This document shows, piece by piece, positions 24,553 to 33,058 of a DNA stretch of 64,000 bases. Where the stretch lies: contig CAYWJB010000002.1 in the NCBI GenBank assembly GCA_964458495.1, positions 248,001 to 312,000 on the forward strand, given 5' to 3'. The position numbers and the translations under genes were made by a program. A model generated the notes under the pieces. It did no database searches, had not been told where the DNA came from, and worked only from the letters and a program-made list of their open reading frames with translations. This DNA comes from JANWVO01 sp964458495 (lineage in GTDB: Bacteria; Acidobacteriota; Terriglobia; Bryobacterales; Bryobacteraceae). Within the stretch, counting starts at the first letter, position 1. Each line of letters starts with the position of its first letter.

Positions 24553-26745
24553 TCAGCGCAGCGCTTCTTCGAAGAAGCGTGTTTGTTCGGCCCAGCGGTG
24601 CTGGCTGGCACGTCCCATCAACCCGTGGCTCTTCTGCGGGTAGAGGAGAGTCTGGAAGGACTTGCCGGCCAGTTGCAGGGCGTTCGTCATCTGGAGGGCG
24701 TTGGCGAACAGCACGTTGTCGTCCTCGATGTTATGAATGAGCAGCAGCTTGCCCTTGAGATTGGCGGCGGCATGGACGGGGGAGCTGTCGCGGTAGCCCT
24801 GCTCGTTTTCAGACGGCAGCCCGAGGTAGCGCTCGGTGTAAATGGTGTCGTAGTTGCGCCAGTCGGTGACGGCGGCGCCGGCGGCGCCCGCTTTGAAGAC
24901 GTCGGGCGCGTGGAGCAGGCAGTAAAGGGTCATGTAGCCGCCGTAGCTCCAGCCCTGGACGCCGATGCGGTTCTTGTCGATGAAGCCGAGAGTCTCCAGA
25001 TACCGGATCCCCTCCAGCTGGTCGGCAAGCTCCTGCTTGCCGAGCCTGCGGTACAAAGGAGTTTCGAAGCGGTGGCCGCGGCCGCTGGAGCCGCGGTTGT
25101 CCATTTGCCAGATGACGAACCCCTTGTGGGCCATCACCTGTTCCCAGTTCAAGCCGCCGGCCCAGGCGTTGCGGACGCTTTGGGCGTGCGGCCCGCCGTA
25201 GATGGAGACGATGACCGGGTATTTCCGGGAGGGGTCGAAGTTGGCAGGGCGGATCAGGCGGCCGTAGAATTCGGTTCCATCCGCGCCCTGGAAACGGTGA
25301 ATTTCCGTCTTGAGAATTTCGTATTCGTCGAGGATTTTGCGGTCGGCTTCACGCCAGACGCGCAATTCTTTTCCGGCGGAATCGTGCATCGTGGTGCGCG
25401 GCGGCGTTTCGAGGCTGGAGAACGCGTCCAGGTAGAAGTCGCAGGCGGGACTCATCTGGACCGAGTGCGTGCCCGCGCCGGGGCTCAGCAGCCTGGGTGG
25501 TGCGGCGTCGAAAGTGGAGACGTAAAGGTGGCGCTCGAGGGGGCTGGCCTGGGTGGAGGTGAAAAAGACGCGGCCGCCAGATTCGTCCACGCAGGCGATG
25601 GAAGAGACCTCCCACTCGCCGCGGGTGAGCTGCCGGAGTTGCTTGCCGCTTTTGTCGTGCAGGTACAGATGGCGGAAGCCGCTTTGTTCACTGGAGCGGA
25701 GAATGCGGCCGTCGGAAAGGATGCGGAAGTCGTCCGTGATGTTGATCCAGGCGGGATCGGTTTCTTCGATCAGAAGCCGGGAGCCGCCGGTGGCGGCGCC
25801 GGCAGCAAGGATCCAGAGGTGATTCTGAACGCGGTTGAGGCGGTGGACGATCACCGACTTCGAATCGGGCGTCCAGTGGACGCGGGCAATGAGGAAGTCG
25901 CGGGTCTCGCCGAAGTCCATCCAGCGCGTTTCGCCGCCGGAAGCGGAGACAACGCCTACGCGGACGTCGGCGTTCGGCTGCCCGGCCTTGGGGTACCGCT
26001 GCGGTTCGGAGACGGCGGCCATCTTGAGGAAATCGCCGTGCGGGTAGAGCGGCTCGCGGCTGACGTCGAACTGCAGATAGGCGATGCGGGAGGAATCGGG
26101 CGACCACCAGTGAGCCGTGCCGAGATCGAGCTCTTCGGGGTACACCCAATCGAGCATGGCGTTCCAGAGGGTTTCGCTGGAGTCGTGAGTCAGGCGGGTC
26201 ACCTTCTTGCTGCCAATTTCGAGAACGTACAGATCGCGCTCGCGGCGGAAGCTCACTTTGGCGCCATCGGGAGAGAGCTTGGGGTCGCGTTCGGCGACCG
26301 GCGTCGAGATGAGCTGCACAGCGGAGGCGCTGGATTCGTCCCACAGGAAGAGGTCTCCGCCGGAAAGGATGAGGAGCTTCGTGCCGTCTTGAGACCACTG
26401 AATGCGCTGTTCGCGCACCCGGCGGTTCTCCCAGCCCATCGCCTCCGGCTGTGGAACCGGCTGCGCCTGCTTGTTCAGCTCGGCAAGGTTGACAATTTCC
26501 TTCTCCTCGCCGGAGGCGGCGTCGTGCAGGAAAACCTTGTCGGCGCGGATGACGGCGAGGCGCTTCCCGCGGGGCGACCAGAACGCCTGCACGGGCGGCG
26601 CCATCATGCGGGCGCCGACGGAAGAGAGCGCTTCCAGCGTGACCGGCTTCTTCGTCTGGGCGCTTGCGGGAGCGAACGGGACGAGCAGGAGACAGGCGGA
26701 GACAACGGCGTGCGCGGATCGAAGAAGGCTCATGCGAATCAGCAT
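24553..26745 (-). CDS. exported prolyl oligopeptidase-family peptidase (S9B, dipeptidyl peptidase IV-like)
   Basis: This protein of about 730 residues has a signal peptide (ending near PASAQ), an N-terminal eight-bladed-propeller region with many short strand repeats, and a C-terminal alpha/beta-hydrolase domain. The nucleophile elbow GWSYGGYM carries the catalytic Ser; DDNV supplies the likely Asp and KSHGL the likely His. Enzymes of this type release Xaa-Pro dipeptides outside the cytoplasm. ATG codons at 26745 and 26733 are both possible starts and neither has a clear ribosome-binding site. The gene faces away from ruvX with at most 26 bases between starts. Confidence 0.9.
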   Translation of the reverse strand: MLIRMSLLRSAHAVVSACLLLVPFAPASAQTKKPVTLEALSSVGARMMAPPVQAFWSPRGKRLAVIRADKVFLHDAASGEEKEIVNLAELNKQAQPVPQPEAMGWENRRVREQRIQWSQDGTKLLILSGGDLFLWDESSASAVQLISTPVAERDPKLSPDGAKVSFRRERDLYVLEIGSKKVTRLTHDSSETLWNAMLDWVYPEELDLGTAHWWSPDSSRIAYLQFDVSREPLYPHGDFLKMAAVSEPQRYPKAGQPNADVRVGVVSASGGETRWMDFGETRDFLIARVHWTPDSKSVIVHRLNRVQNHLWILAAGAATGGSRLLIEETDPAWINITDDFRILSDGRILRSSEQSGFRHLYLHDKSGKQLRQLTRGEWEVSSIACVDESGGRVFFTSTQASPLERHLYVSTFDAAPPRLLSPGAGTHSVQMSPACDFYLDAFSSLETPPRTTMHDSAGKELRVWREADRKILDEYEILKTEIHRFQGADGTEFYGRLIRPANFDPSRKYPVIVSIYGGPHAQSVRNAWAGGLNWEQVMAHKGFVIWQMDNRGSSGRGHRFETPLYRRLGKQELADQLEGIRYLETLGFIDKNRIGVQGWSYGGYMTLYCLLHAPDVFKAGAAGAAVTDWRNYDTIYTERYLGLPSENEQGYRDSSPVHAAANLKGKLLLIHNIEDDNVLFANALQMTNALQLAGKSFQTLLYPQKSHGLMGRASQHRWAEQTRFFEEALR

Positions 26746-26759
26746 GGCACAATCGGGTT

Positions 26760-27194
26760 GTGGGCAGGATTCTGGGGCTCGACGTGGGCAGGCGGCGCAT
26801 CGGCATGGCGATTGCGCTCGAGGGCGGACATGCGCACGGGCTGGGAGCGCTGGTCCGCCACTCCGTGCGCGAGGACCTGGAGAGGCTGAAGCGGATGGCG
26901 GCGGAGCGGCAGGTGGAGAGGATCGTCGTGGGCCTCCCGTTGCACATGAACAGCACCGAAGGGGAGATGGCGCGCGAGGTGCGCGCATTCGGCGAGCGCC
27001 TGGCGCGGGAGACAGGTCTGGAGGTGTTGTATCAGGACGAGCGGCTGACGTCGTTTGAAGCCGAGGAGCGGCTGAAGGCGCGCGGCATGAGTTTGAAACG
27101 GATGCTGGAAGCGAAGCGGCAGGGAGCGGTGGACGAGATGGCGGCAGTGATTCTGCTGGAGGATTTTCTGAACAGGACGGGCAGCGGCGGATGA
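26760..27194 (+). CDS. ruvX: Holliday junction resolvase-like protein / pre-16S rRNA nuclease YqgF
   Basis: This 144-residue RNase H-fold protein begins with the ILGLDVGRRRIGMA motif of the YqgF family and has the VVGLPLHMNSTEG and YQDERLTS segments. Family members mature the 5' end of 16S rRNA and may act in recombination. GTG 26760 is chosen because the conserved domain starts two codons later; no Shine-Dalgarno site is visible, so a leaderless transcript is possible. It overlaps mltG by four bases (ATGA). Confidence 0.9.
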   Translation: MGRILGLDVGRRRIGMAIALEGGHAHGLGALVRHSVREDLERLKRMAAERQVERIVVGLPLHMNSTEGEMAREVRAFGERLARETGLEVLYQDERLTSFEAEERLKARGMSLKRMLEAKRQGAVDEMAAVILLEDFLNRTGSGG

Positions 27195-28198
27195 GGCTCA
27201 AGTGGAAAGCCGCGCTGGCGGTGGCAGCGGCGACCGTAGCAGCTGCGGTTTACCTGGTGGAAGCAGACCGGTACGCGGGATTCCAAGGGGAAGTGTTCGT
27301 GGACATTCCGATGGGGACGCCATCGGTGCGCATCGCGGGCATGCTGGCGGACGCAGGCGTGGTGAGGCATCCGCTCGTGTTCTTGCTGGCGCGCACGTGG
27401 CATCCGAGGCGCAAGCCGCTGGCGGGCGAATACCGTTTTTCCGAGCCGGCTTCTCCGGCACAGGTGCTGGAGAGGCTGGCGCGCGGGGACGTGTACCTGT
27501 TTGAGTTGCGCGTGCCGGAGGGGACGGACGTGTACGATCTGGCGGCGCTGGTGGAATCCGCCGGGCTGGGACGCGCCCGCGAATTCTTGCTGCTGGCGTT
27601 GCCGCACGAGGGGTATCTGTTCCCCTCGACGTACCGCTTTGCGAGAAACTCGACGCCGGAAATGATCGTCAACACGATGCGGCGGACCTTCGAGAAGGTT
27701 TGGGAGGAGCTTGGGGGCACGGAGGAGAAGAAGCGGGAAACGGTGATCCTGGCATCGCTGGTGGAAGCCGAGGCGGTGAAAGACGAGGAGCGGGCGCGGA
27801 TCGCAGGCGTGTATCTGAACCGTCTGAAGAAAGGGATGCGGCTGGAGTGCGATCCTACGGTGCGCTACGCCGCGAAGCGGCAGGGGCGCTGGCGGGGCGC
27901 GATCTACCGCAGCGATCTGGAGAGCCGGGACCGGTACAACACCTATGTGTGGTACGGGCTGCCTCCGGGACCGGTGACGAACCCGGGGCGCAAGTCGCTG
28001 GAGGCGGCGCTGCATCCTGCCGAAACAGATTCGCTGTATTTTGTGGCGCGGTCCAACGGCGACGGCGGGCACGTCTTCAGCCGCGATTACGAATCTCACC
28101 AGAAGGCGGTGAGAGAATATCGGCGGGAACAGAACCATGCGCCGCGGAAGGGCGGAGATCCTCGCGTGGCTGGAGCGGCAGGGCGCAAGGCGCGTTGA
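27191..28198 (+). CDS. mltG: endolytic murein transglycosylase
   Basis: This 335-residue protein cleaves nascent glycan strands and releases them from the membrane. It has one N-terminal membrane helix (about residues 5-23), a LysM-like segment, the EGYLFPSTYRF motif at 140-150 and the catalytic Glu192 in ASLVEAEA. The C-terminal NTYVWYGLPPGP segment is typical. The length matches the family. The start overlaps the ruvX stop, a common ruvX-mltG pairing. Confidence 0.94.
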   Translation: MRLKWKAALAVAAATVAAAVYLVEADRYAGFQGEVFVDIPMGTPSVRIAGMLADAGVVRHPLVFLLARTWHPRRKPLAGEYRFSEPASPAQVLERLARGDVYLFELRVPEGTDVYDLAALVESAGLGRAREFLLLALPHEGYLFPSTYRFARNSTPEMIVNTMRRTFEKVWEELGGTEEKKRETVILASLVEAEAVKDEERARIAGVYLNRLKKGMRLECDPTVRYAAKRQGRWRGAIYRSDLESRDRYNTYVWYGLPPGPVTNPGRKSLEAALHPAETDSLYFVARSNGDGGHVFSRDYESHQKAVREYRREQNHAPRKGGDPRVAGAAGRKAR

Positions 28199-28568
28199 CG
28201 AGGCGCTGGCGGCGAAGCTGCGGGAGGAGTTCAGCGGGGTTTCGGAGGCGACCCTGCGGCGGGCGCTGCGCGAAAGCGGTCTGGAGCTGGACCCGCTGGT
28301 GGAGGGCGTCCGGCAGGACACGCTCGACCAACTGGAGCGCACGCTCACGGCGCTGGCCGCCGAATACGAGCAAGGGGACGCGGCGCGCCGGGCGCAGGTG
28401 AGGACGCTGGTGTTGACGGCGCGCAGGCACACGGAGCTGGCAGCCCGGCGCCGTCCGAAGGAGGAAGAGCTCCTCTGGCTGCGGACGTGGCTGGAAAACC
28501 CGCTGGCATTCAGCACCTGGGTACGGCTGCGGCGGCGCGCTTGCTCTCCGGGCGGCGATGCGGTGTGA
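28137..28568 (+). CDS. hypothetical helical protein
   Basis: This 143-residue soluble protein is almost entirely helical and rich in Arg, Leu and Glu; residues 5-50 could form a winged-helix-like fold, but no recognised family applies. ATG 28137 overlaps the end of mltG by 62 bases in a different frame, which is unusually long for this window; a later start is possible but no better start codon with a site is seen. It probably belongs to the ruvX-mltG transcript. Confidence 0.5.
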   Translation: MRRGRAEILAWLERQGARRVDEALAAKLREEFSGVSEATLRRALRESGLELDPLVEGVRQDTLDQLERTLTALAAEYEQGDAARRAQVRTLVLTARRHTELAARRRPKEEELLWLRTWLENPLAFSTWVRLRRRACSPGGDAV

Positions 28569-28581
28569 TAAGCGCATGCGC

Positions 28582-29697
28582 ATGGATCGAAGAACATTTC
28601 TGGCGGCGCTGCCTGCCTTGCGCGCCGCCGGCGCGGGCAAACAGGTCTGGCTTTATATCGGCGCCTACACGAACGAGAAGAACCGCGGCATCACAGTGGC
28701 CCGGCTGGACCTGGCCACAGGGGATATCTCGGACATGAAGCTGGCGGCGGAGACACCGAATCCGACCTTCCTGGAAGTGCATCCGGGCGGGCGGTGGCTC
28801 TACGCCGTCAATGAAGTGGCCAATTACGAGGGCAGGCGAGAGGGATCGATCACGGCTTACGAGATCGACCGGACCACGGGAATGCTGAAGGAGCTGAACC
28901 GGGCTTCCACCAGAGGAGGCGGCCCCTGCCATGTGAGCCTGGACCGGACCGGGCGCATGGCGATGATCGCCAACTACGGCGGCGGCAGCGTGGCGTCCTA
29001 CCGGATTCTTGCCGACGGCCGGGTGAGCGAGGCGGCCAGCTTTTTCCAGCACGAAGGCAAGAGCGTGAACGAGAAGCGGCAGGAGCGCCCGCACGCACAC
29101 TCCATCAATGCCGCGCCGGACAACCGCTTCGCGGTGGCGTGCGACCTCGGTACGGACGAAATCGTCATTTACTCGATCGACCCGGCCTCAGGCGTGATGC
29201 GAAAACATGGGGTGACGAAGCTGGCGCCGGGCAGCGGGCCAAGGCATTTTGCCTTTCATCCCAACGGACGCTACGGTTATGCGGTCAACGAACTGCTCTC
29301 CACGGTGACCGCGTTCGCTTATAGCAACGGCAGCATGTGGGAGCTGCAGACGGTTTCGACGCTCCCGGAGGGGTTCGCCGGCGAAAATACGACGGCGGAG
29401 ATCCGCGTCCATCCTTCGGGCCAGTGGCTGTATGCATCGAACCGGGGCGAGGACTCGATTGCGGCGTTCCGGGTCGAGGCCCGAACGGGCCAGCTGGCGC
29501 GGATGGGCAACACGCCCACGCAGGGCCGCACGCCGCGCAATTTCTTCATCGAGCCCTCGGGCCGCTGGCTGCTGGCGGCGAACCAGAGATCGGACACGGT
29601 CGTGGTGTTCGAGATCGACACGAGGACGGGCTCCCTGCTGCCGGCCCGGAAAGGGATCACCGTCGGCCAGCCTGTGTGCTTGCGAGTGGCGGGATAA
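28582..29697 (+). CDS. exported lactonase family protein (6-phosphogluconolactonase-like beta-propeller)
   Basis: This protein of about 371 residues begins MDRRTFLAAL, a twin-arginine-like leader, and continues as a seven-bladed propeller of the PF10282 lactonase type. Repeated blade motifs such as FLEVHPGGRWLYAVNE, FAFHPNGRYGYAVNE and VHPSGQWLYASNRG are visible. Family members include the Pgl of E. coli and muconate-lactonising enzymes, but exported members have no assigned substrate. In-frame ATGs at 28558 and 28576 are alternatives; the first would overlap the preceding gene. Confidence 0.85.
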   Translation: MDRRTFLAALPALRAAGAGKQVWLYIGAYTNEKNRGITVARLDLATGDISDMKLAAETPNPTFLEVHPGGRWLYAVNEVANYEGRREGSITAYEIDRTTGMLKELNRASTRGGGPCHVSLDRTGRMAMIANYGGGSVASYRILADGRVSEAASFFQHEGKSVNEKRQERPHAHSINAAPDNRFAVACDLGTDEIVIYSIDPASGVMRKHGVTKLAPGSGPRHFAFHPNGRYGYAVNELLSTVTAFAYSNGSMWELQTVSTLPEGFAGENTTAEIRVHPSGQWLYASNRGEDSIAAFRVEARTGQLARMGNTPTQGRTPRNFFIEPSGRWLLAANQRSDTVVVFEIDTRTGSLLPARKGITVGQPVCLRVAG

Positions 29698-29701
29698 CGG
29701 A

Positions 29702-30811
29702 TCAGGCGGCGCCCGTCCGGGTGCGCGGGCGCAACCCGAGTCCGGGCCGCTCGGGCAGGATCAGCTTGCCTTTCTCTACGCGAACACCCTCGTACGGGTC
29801 GTTCGAGATGAGAAGGTGGCCGTCGAGATCGGCGTAATCCACCAGCGGCGACAGATGGGCGGCAGCAGTGATCGCCACCGACGACGACACCATGCAGCCG
29901 AGCATCACCTTCAATCCCAGCGAGCGGGCCATCTCGATCATGCGCTTGGCTTCCAGCAGCCCGCCGCACTTGTCCACCTTCACGTTCACGCCGTCAAAGT
30001 GGGGCGCCAGGCGGGGAATGTCGGCTGGGTGCAGGCAGGCTTCGTCGGCGATGACGGGGATGTGGACCCGCTTGCGAATCCAGTTCATGTCCTCCAGGTT
30101 GGCCGCAGGCAGCGGCTGCTCGATGAACTCCACACCCTGCTTTTCCAGCCAGAGGATCTTTTCGACAGCCTGCTCTTTTGAACGGAACCCCTCGTTGGCA
30201 TCGACGCGCAATGGCTTGCTGGTCACCGAGCGCACGGCGCCGATGACCTCTTCGTCGTTATCGAGCCCCACTTTCACCTTCAGGACGGGGAAGTCCGCGG
30301 CCTCGCGCACCTTTTGCCGGATCACTTCGGCCTTGTCGATCCCGATGGAAAACGTCGTCACCGGCGCAGCCGCCGGATCGAGCCCGAACAGGCGCCAGAG
30401 CGGGACACCGAGCCTCTGGGCGTTCCAGTCCAGCAAAGCGATATCCAGCGCCGCCTTGGCCGCGAACTGCCCCTCGATGCGCCGGAACACGCCGTCCATG
30501 AACGGCACGAAGGCCTCCGGGTTTTGAGACAACAGCCACTCCCGGATCGACTCCACGGCCTGCCGGCAGCTCTCCGCGCTCTCCCTGTAGCGGACGATGG
30601 GCGCGCCCTCCCCGATGCCGGTGATGCCGCCGCGCGAGTATTCGACAAAGAACGTGTCGCGGTACTCGCTGGAGGACATGACGGTGGTCCAGGTGTGGCG
30701 CAGATTCAGCCGGCGGATTCGCGTGACCAGAGACGGGGCAGCCGGGGCGGAGCGAACCGTGGGCGGGGCCGCAGCCAAAACGGAAGTCGAAAGAAATGTT
30801 CTGCGGTTCAA
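29702..30811 (-). CDS. enolase-superfamily dipeptide epimerase (L-Ala-D/L-Glu epimerase-like), with export leader
   Basis: This 369-residue protein has the mandelate racemase/muconate lactonising enzyme fold. The catalytic lysine pair is in KVKVG, metal ligands are in RVDANEGF, FIEQPL and IADEAC, and the second-face lysine is in NVKVDKCGG; this set fits dipeptide epimerases. Unusually, the chain begins NRRTFLSTSVLAAA, a twin-arginine-like export leader. TTG 30811 is strongly supported by GGAGGAAG just upstream and overlaps the stop of the NlpC/P60 gene (TTGA). The pairing resembles B. subtilis ykfB-ykfC. Substrate assignment is by motif and context only. Confidence 0.85.
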   Translation of the reverse strand: MNRRTFLSTSVLAAAPPTVRSAPAAPSLVTRIRRLNLRHTWTTVMSSSEYRDTFFVEYSRGGITGIGEGAPIVRYRESAESCRQAVESIREWLLSQNPEAFVPFMDGVFRRIEGQFAAKAALDIALLDWNAQRLGVPLWRLFGLDPAAAPVTTFSIGIDKAEVIRQKVREAADFPVLKVKVGLDNDEEVIGAVRSVTSKPLRVDANEGFRSKEQAVEKILWLEKQGVEFIEQPLPAANLEDMNWIRKRVHIPVIADEACLHPADIPRLAPHFDGVNVKVDKCGGLLEAKRMIEMARSLGLKVMLGCMVSSSVAITAAAHLSPLVDYADLDGHLLISNDPYEGVRVEKGKLILPERPGLGLRPRTRTGAA

Positions 30812-31674
30812 GGCTTCCTCCACCTGCGGCAGGCGACAAGCGTCCTGGTCCAGGGATCGCCGGCGAGCCGGCTGATCTGGAGCACGGGCTTCGTGTTGGT
30901 GGTGGAATGGATGAACTCGCCGCCGCCGAGATAGAAGCCGGTGTGGTTGATTTTCCTCTCGCTGGAACCGAAGAACACAAGGTCGCCGGGTTGAAGCTCC
31001 TCGCGGGCGATCTTCGTCATGCCCTCCCAATCCGCCTGCGGCTGCGCGTCGCGCGGCATGAGCACGCCGCCGCGGCGCACCAGCATCTGCGTGAAGCCGG
31101 AGCAGTCGAAGCCGAAGCTGGTGGTTCCGCCCCAGGTGTAAGGGAGCCCGAGGAAGCGTTTGGCAAGTTCGATGAGACCGGCGACCGGCAGCACGGGCGG
31201 GTCGAACTCCACGTCGCCCCTCTGGACCCACGCCTCGCGGCCGTCGGGCAGGCGAACGCGGATCCAGCGGCGGCTGTCGCCCTCCGGCTCTTCGATCACT
31301 TCGAGCCCCGTTTCAAACGGGACAGTGAGCAGTGGCGCATGGCGCGTCACGGAAGGCTCGCGGTAAAGGTGCGCGCGCAGGCTGTCGATATGCGCCACGC
31401 GCCCGGCTTCGGCATAGCGCTCTTGTTCCGCCAGGAGACGCAGCGACGAGCGGATCGCCCAGCCCGGGTAATTGTCATGCAGCGTGCGGATACGCGCCCA
31501 TTCGCCTTCCGTCTGCTCCACGGCCACAGTCATGCCGTAGCGCGCCTGGCTGACGACGTCCGCATCGGCCGAGGGCCGGGAGAACATGTCCAGCACGGGG
31601 GCGAGGACCACAGCGCGTTGTTGTGCTGCCGCGGCGTCCATCAGGAGTCCCGCCGCCAGCATCAGGCGGATCAT
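30808..31674 (-). CDS. exported NlpC/P60 peptidase with SH3b domain
   Basis: This 288-residue protein has a short signal peptide, one or two bacterial SH3-like segments (about residues 25-85 and 95-165) and a C-terminal NlpC/P60 domain. The catalytic Cys is in FDCSGFT, the His is in HTGFYLG, and a further HS follows in FIHSTT. Relatives such as YkfC cut between D-Glu and diaminopimelate in murein peptides. ATG 31674 is six bases after a TATACT hexamer on this strand, so the message may be leaderless. It is coupled to the epimerase gene downstream and divergent from the next gene. Confidence 0.9.
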   Translation of the reverse strand: MIRLMLAAGLLMDAAAAQQRAVVLAPVLDMFSRPSADADVVSQARYGMTVAVEQTEGEWARIRTLHDNYPGWAIRSSLRLLAEQERYAEAGRVAHIDSLRAHLYREPSVTRHAPLLTVPFETGLEVIEEPEGDSRRWIRVRLPDGREAWVQRGDVEFDPPVLPVAGLIELAKRFLGLPYTWGGTTSFGFDCSGFTQMLVRRGGVLMPRDAQPQADWEGMTKIAREELQPGDLVFFGSSERKINHTGFYLGGGEFIHSTTNTKPVLQISRLAGDPWTRTLVACRRWRKP

Positions 31675-31697
31675 ACCGCCAGTATAGGGGAGCGCGG

Positions 31698-32618
31698 ATG
31701 GTAAGCTGCGAGACGGTGGCAGGATCGCGCAAGCACTGGATCCTGGCGGCGCTGGCCGTTGCGCTGGCGCTGGCCGGCTTTCTTCTGTGGCGCTACGGGC
31801 CGGGGCGGCGGAGCGACGTGCGGGCGATGCTGGCGGAACTGCCCGCGCGCGATGGACTGACCGTTTATGTGGATGCCCGTGCGTTGCGCCAATCCGGCAT
31901 CTTGCAGAGGCTGGCCGGAGAGGCAGGCGCCGAGGAGGACGATTACAAGGCCTTCGTGGCTGCCACGGGGTTCGAGTATCGCCGTGACCTGAATGCGGTC
32001 TTGCTGCGCGCAGAAAACGGGCGGCGGTGGATCGTCGCCGATGCGCGGATCGATCTCGCGAAGCTGCGCCGGTACTTTTTGGCGCATGGGGGCCGCTGCG
32101 TGAGCGAGCTGTGCTCGATGCAAGGGTCGGCGCCGGAGAGGCAGATCTCCTGGGTCCGGCTGCGCAGCGGGAGGCTGGGCATCGCCGTGAATCCCGATCC
32201 GCTCGCGGCAGCCGCATTCGGCGATCTGGCGCCGGAACCGCAGTGGCAGCCACCCGCCGCGCCGTTGTGGGTGTTCGCGCCAGCGAAGATGCTCGATGCC
32301 GGCCCGGGGGCGCCGGCATGGCTTGAGCTTGCGGTACAGGGGATGCAGGGAGCGAAGTGGCTGTTGTGGAGCGCCGGAGCGTCGGGCAGCCGCCTGCAAG
32401 TGAGGCTGGAGATTGCCTGCCCGGACGGCGAGAAGGCGCGAGAAATCGCCGGGCGATGGGACAGCGTGCTCGCGTCCCTGCGGGAGGCTGCCGCGGCGCA
32501 TGGAGACCAGGATTCCCTGCCGTCCCTGTTGGCAGGCGGACGCATCCGTGCGGCAGGCGACCGGGTGGAGGGTGAGTGGATCTTCGAATGGGGGCGCTTT
32601 GAAAAGCTGCTGCCCTGA
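31698..32618 (+). CDS. hypothetical protein with one membrane anchor
   Basis: This 306-residue protein has an N-terminal membrane helix (about residues 14-32) and a large extracytoplasmic domain of mixed strands and helices. It is not recognised; repeated short blocks such as LPARDGLTVYVDARAL look like those of DUF-type proteins in Acidobacteriota. ATG 31698 is preceded by GGGGAG. Divergent from the NlpC/P60 gene with 23 bases between. Confidence 0.6.
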   Translation: MVSCETVAGSRKHWILAALAVALALAGFLLWRYGPGRRSDVRAMLAELPARDGLTVYVDARALRQSGILQRLAGEAGAEEDDYKAFVAATGFEYRRDLNAVLLRAENGRRWIVADARIDLAKLRRYFLAHGGRCVSELCSMQGSAPERQISWVRLRSGRLGIAVNPDPLAAAAFGDLAPEPQWQPPAAPLWVFAPAKMLDAGPGAPAWLELAVQGMQGAKWLLWSAGASGSRLQVRLEIACPDGEKAREIAGRWDSVLASLREAAAAHGDQDSLPSLLAGGRIRAAGDRVEGEWIFEWGRFEKLLP

Positions 32619-32649
32619 AGATTTCCGGTGGGCAGTCCGGCTTTCCGCG

Positions 32650-32669
32650 CCGGCCAGCGGCCGGGTTTT
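32650..32669 (+). terminator. intrinsic terminator
   Basis: CCGGCC and GGCCGG form a 6-bp stem around AGC, followed by GTTTT. It lies 31 bases behind the stop of the plus-strand hypothetical gene and in front of a convergent gene. Confidence 0.55.
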
Positions 32670-32684
32670 CAACTTCAAAGCAGG

Positions 32685-32987
32685 CTACTGAAGGCGATCC
32701 TTCATGCGCGCCTGATCGACGAGTTCGTCGAACACTGCAAGCACTTGGCGCCTGAAGCGGTAGATACGGCGGACGTTTTCGCGGAACTGCCCTCCATAGA
32801 GGGGGTGCGACAACCACTTGCGGATCATCTCCCGCGGGATGGCGATGTCGCGCCGCAGGTCTTCCGGGGAGGCGCCTCGCAGAAAGAGCCCGTAGAACAT
32901 CGCCGCTTCTCGTTGCACTTCAATCGGGTCGAAGCCGTCTGACGGCGGAGGCGCGGCGGGGTGCGGGTTGTGCGCTTGAGAGGCCAT
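32685..32987 (-). CDS. small conserved-type hypothetical protein
   Basis: This 100-residue protein is soluble, with a Pro/Ala-rich start and a helical core containing a possible helix-turn-helix-like segment (about residues 40-62, GASPEDLRRDIAIP). It is not recognised. ATG 32987 is preceded by GGGAAGC. It lies 71 bases behind accC on the same strand and may be read with it; a role in DNA binding would be a guess. Confidence 0.6.
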   Translation of the reverse strand: MASQAHNPHPAAPPPSDGFDPIEVQREAAMFYGLFLRGASPEDLRRDIAIPREMIRKWLSHPLYGGQFRENVRRIYRFRRQVLAVFDELVDQARMKDRLQ

Positions 32988-33058
32988 TCTGCTTCCCAGG
33001 CTGGAAGACAGCAGTATAAACGGATCAGGACAGGCGAGGCAAGGGCCGGGAAGCGCGG

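Noticed and set aside
24511..26760. Plus-strand open frame of nearly 800 codons opposite the DPP4-like gene
   Set aside because: Antisense shadow of a strongly supported gene, with repetitive Gly/Ala/Val composition and no domain.
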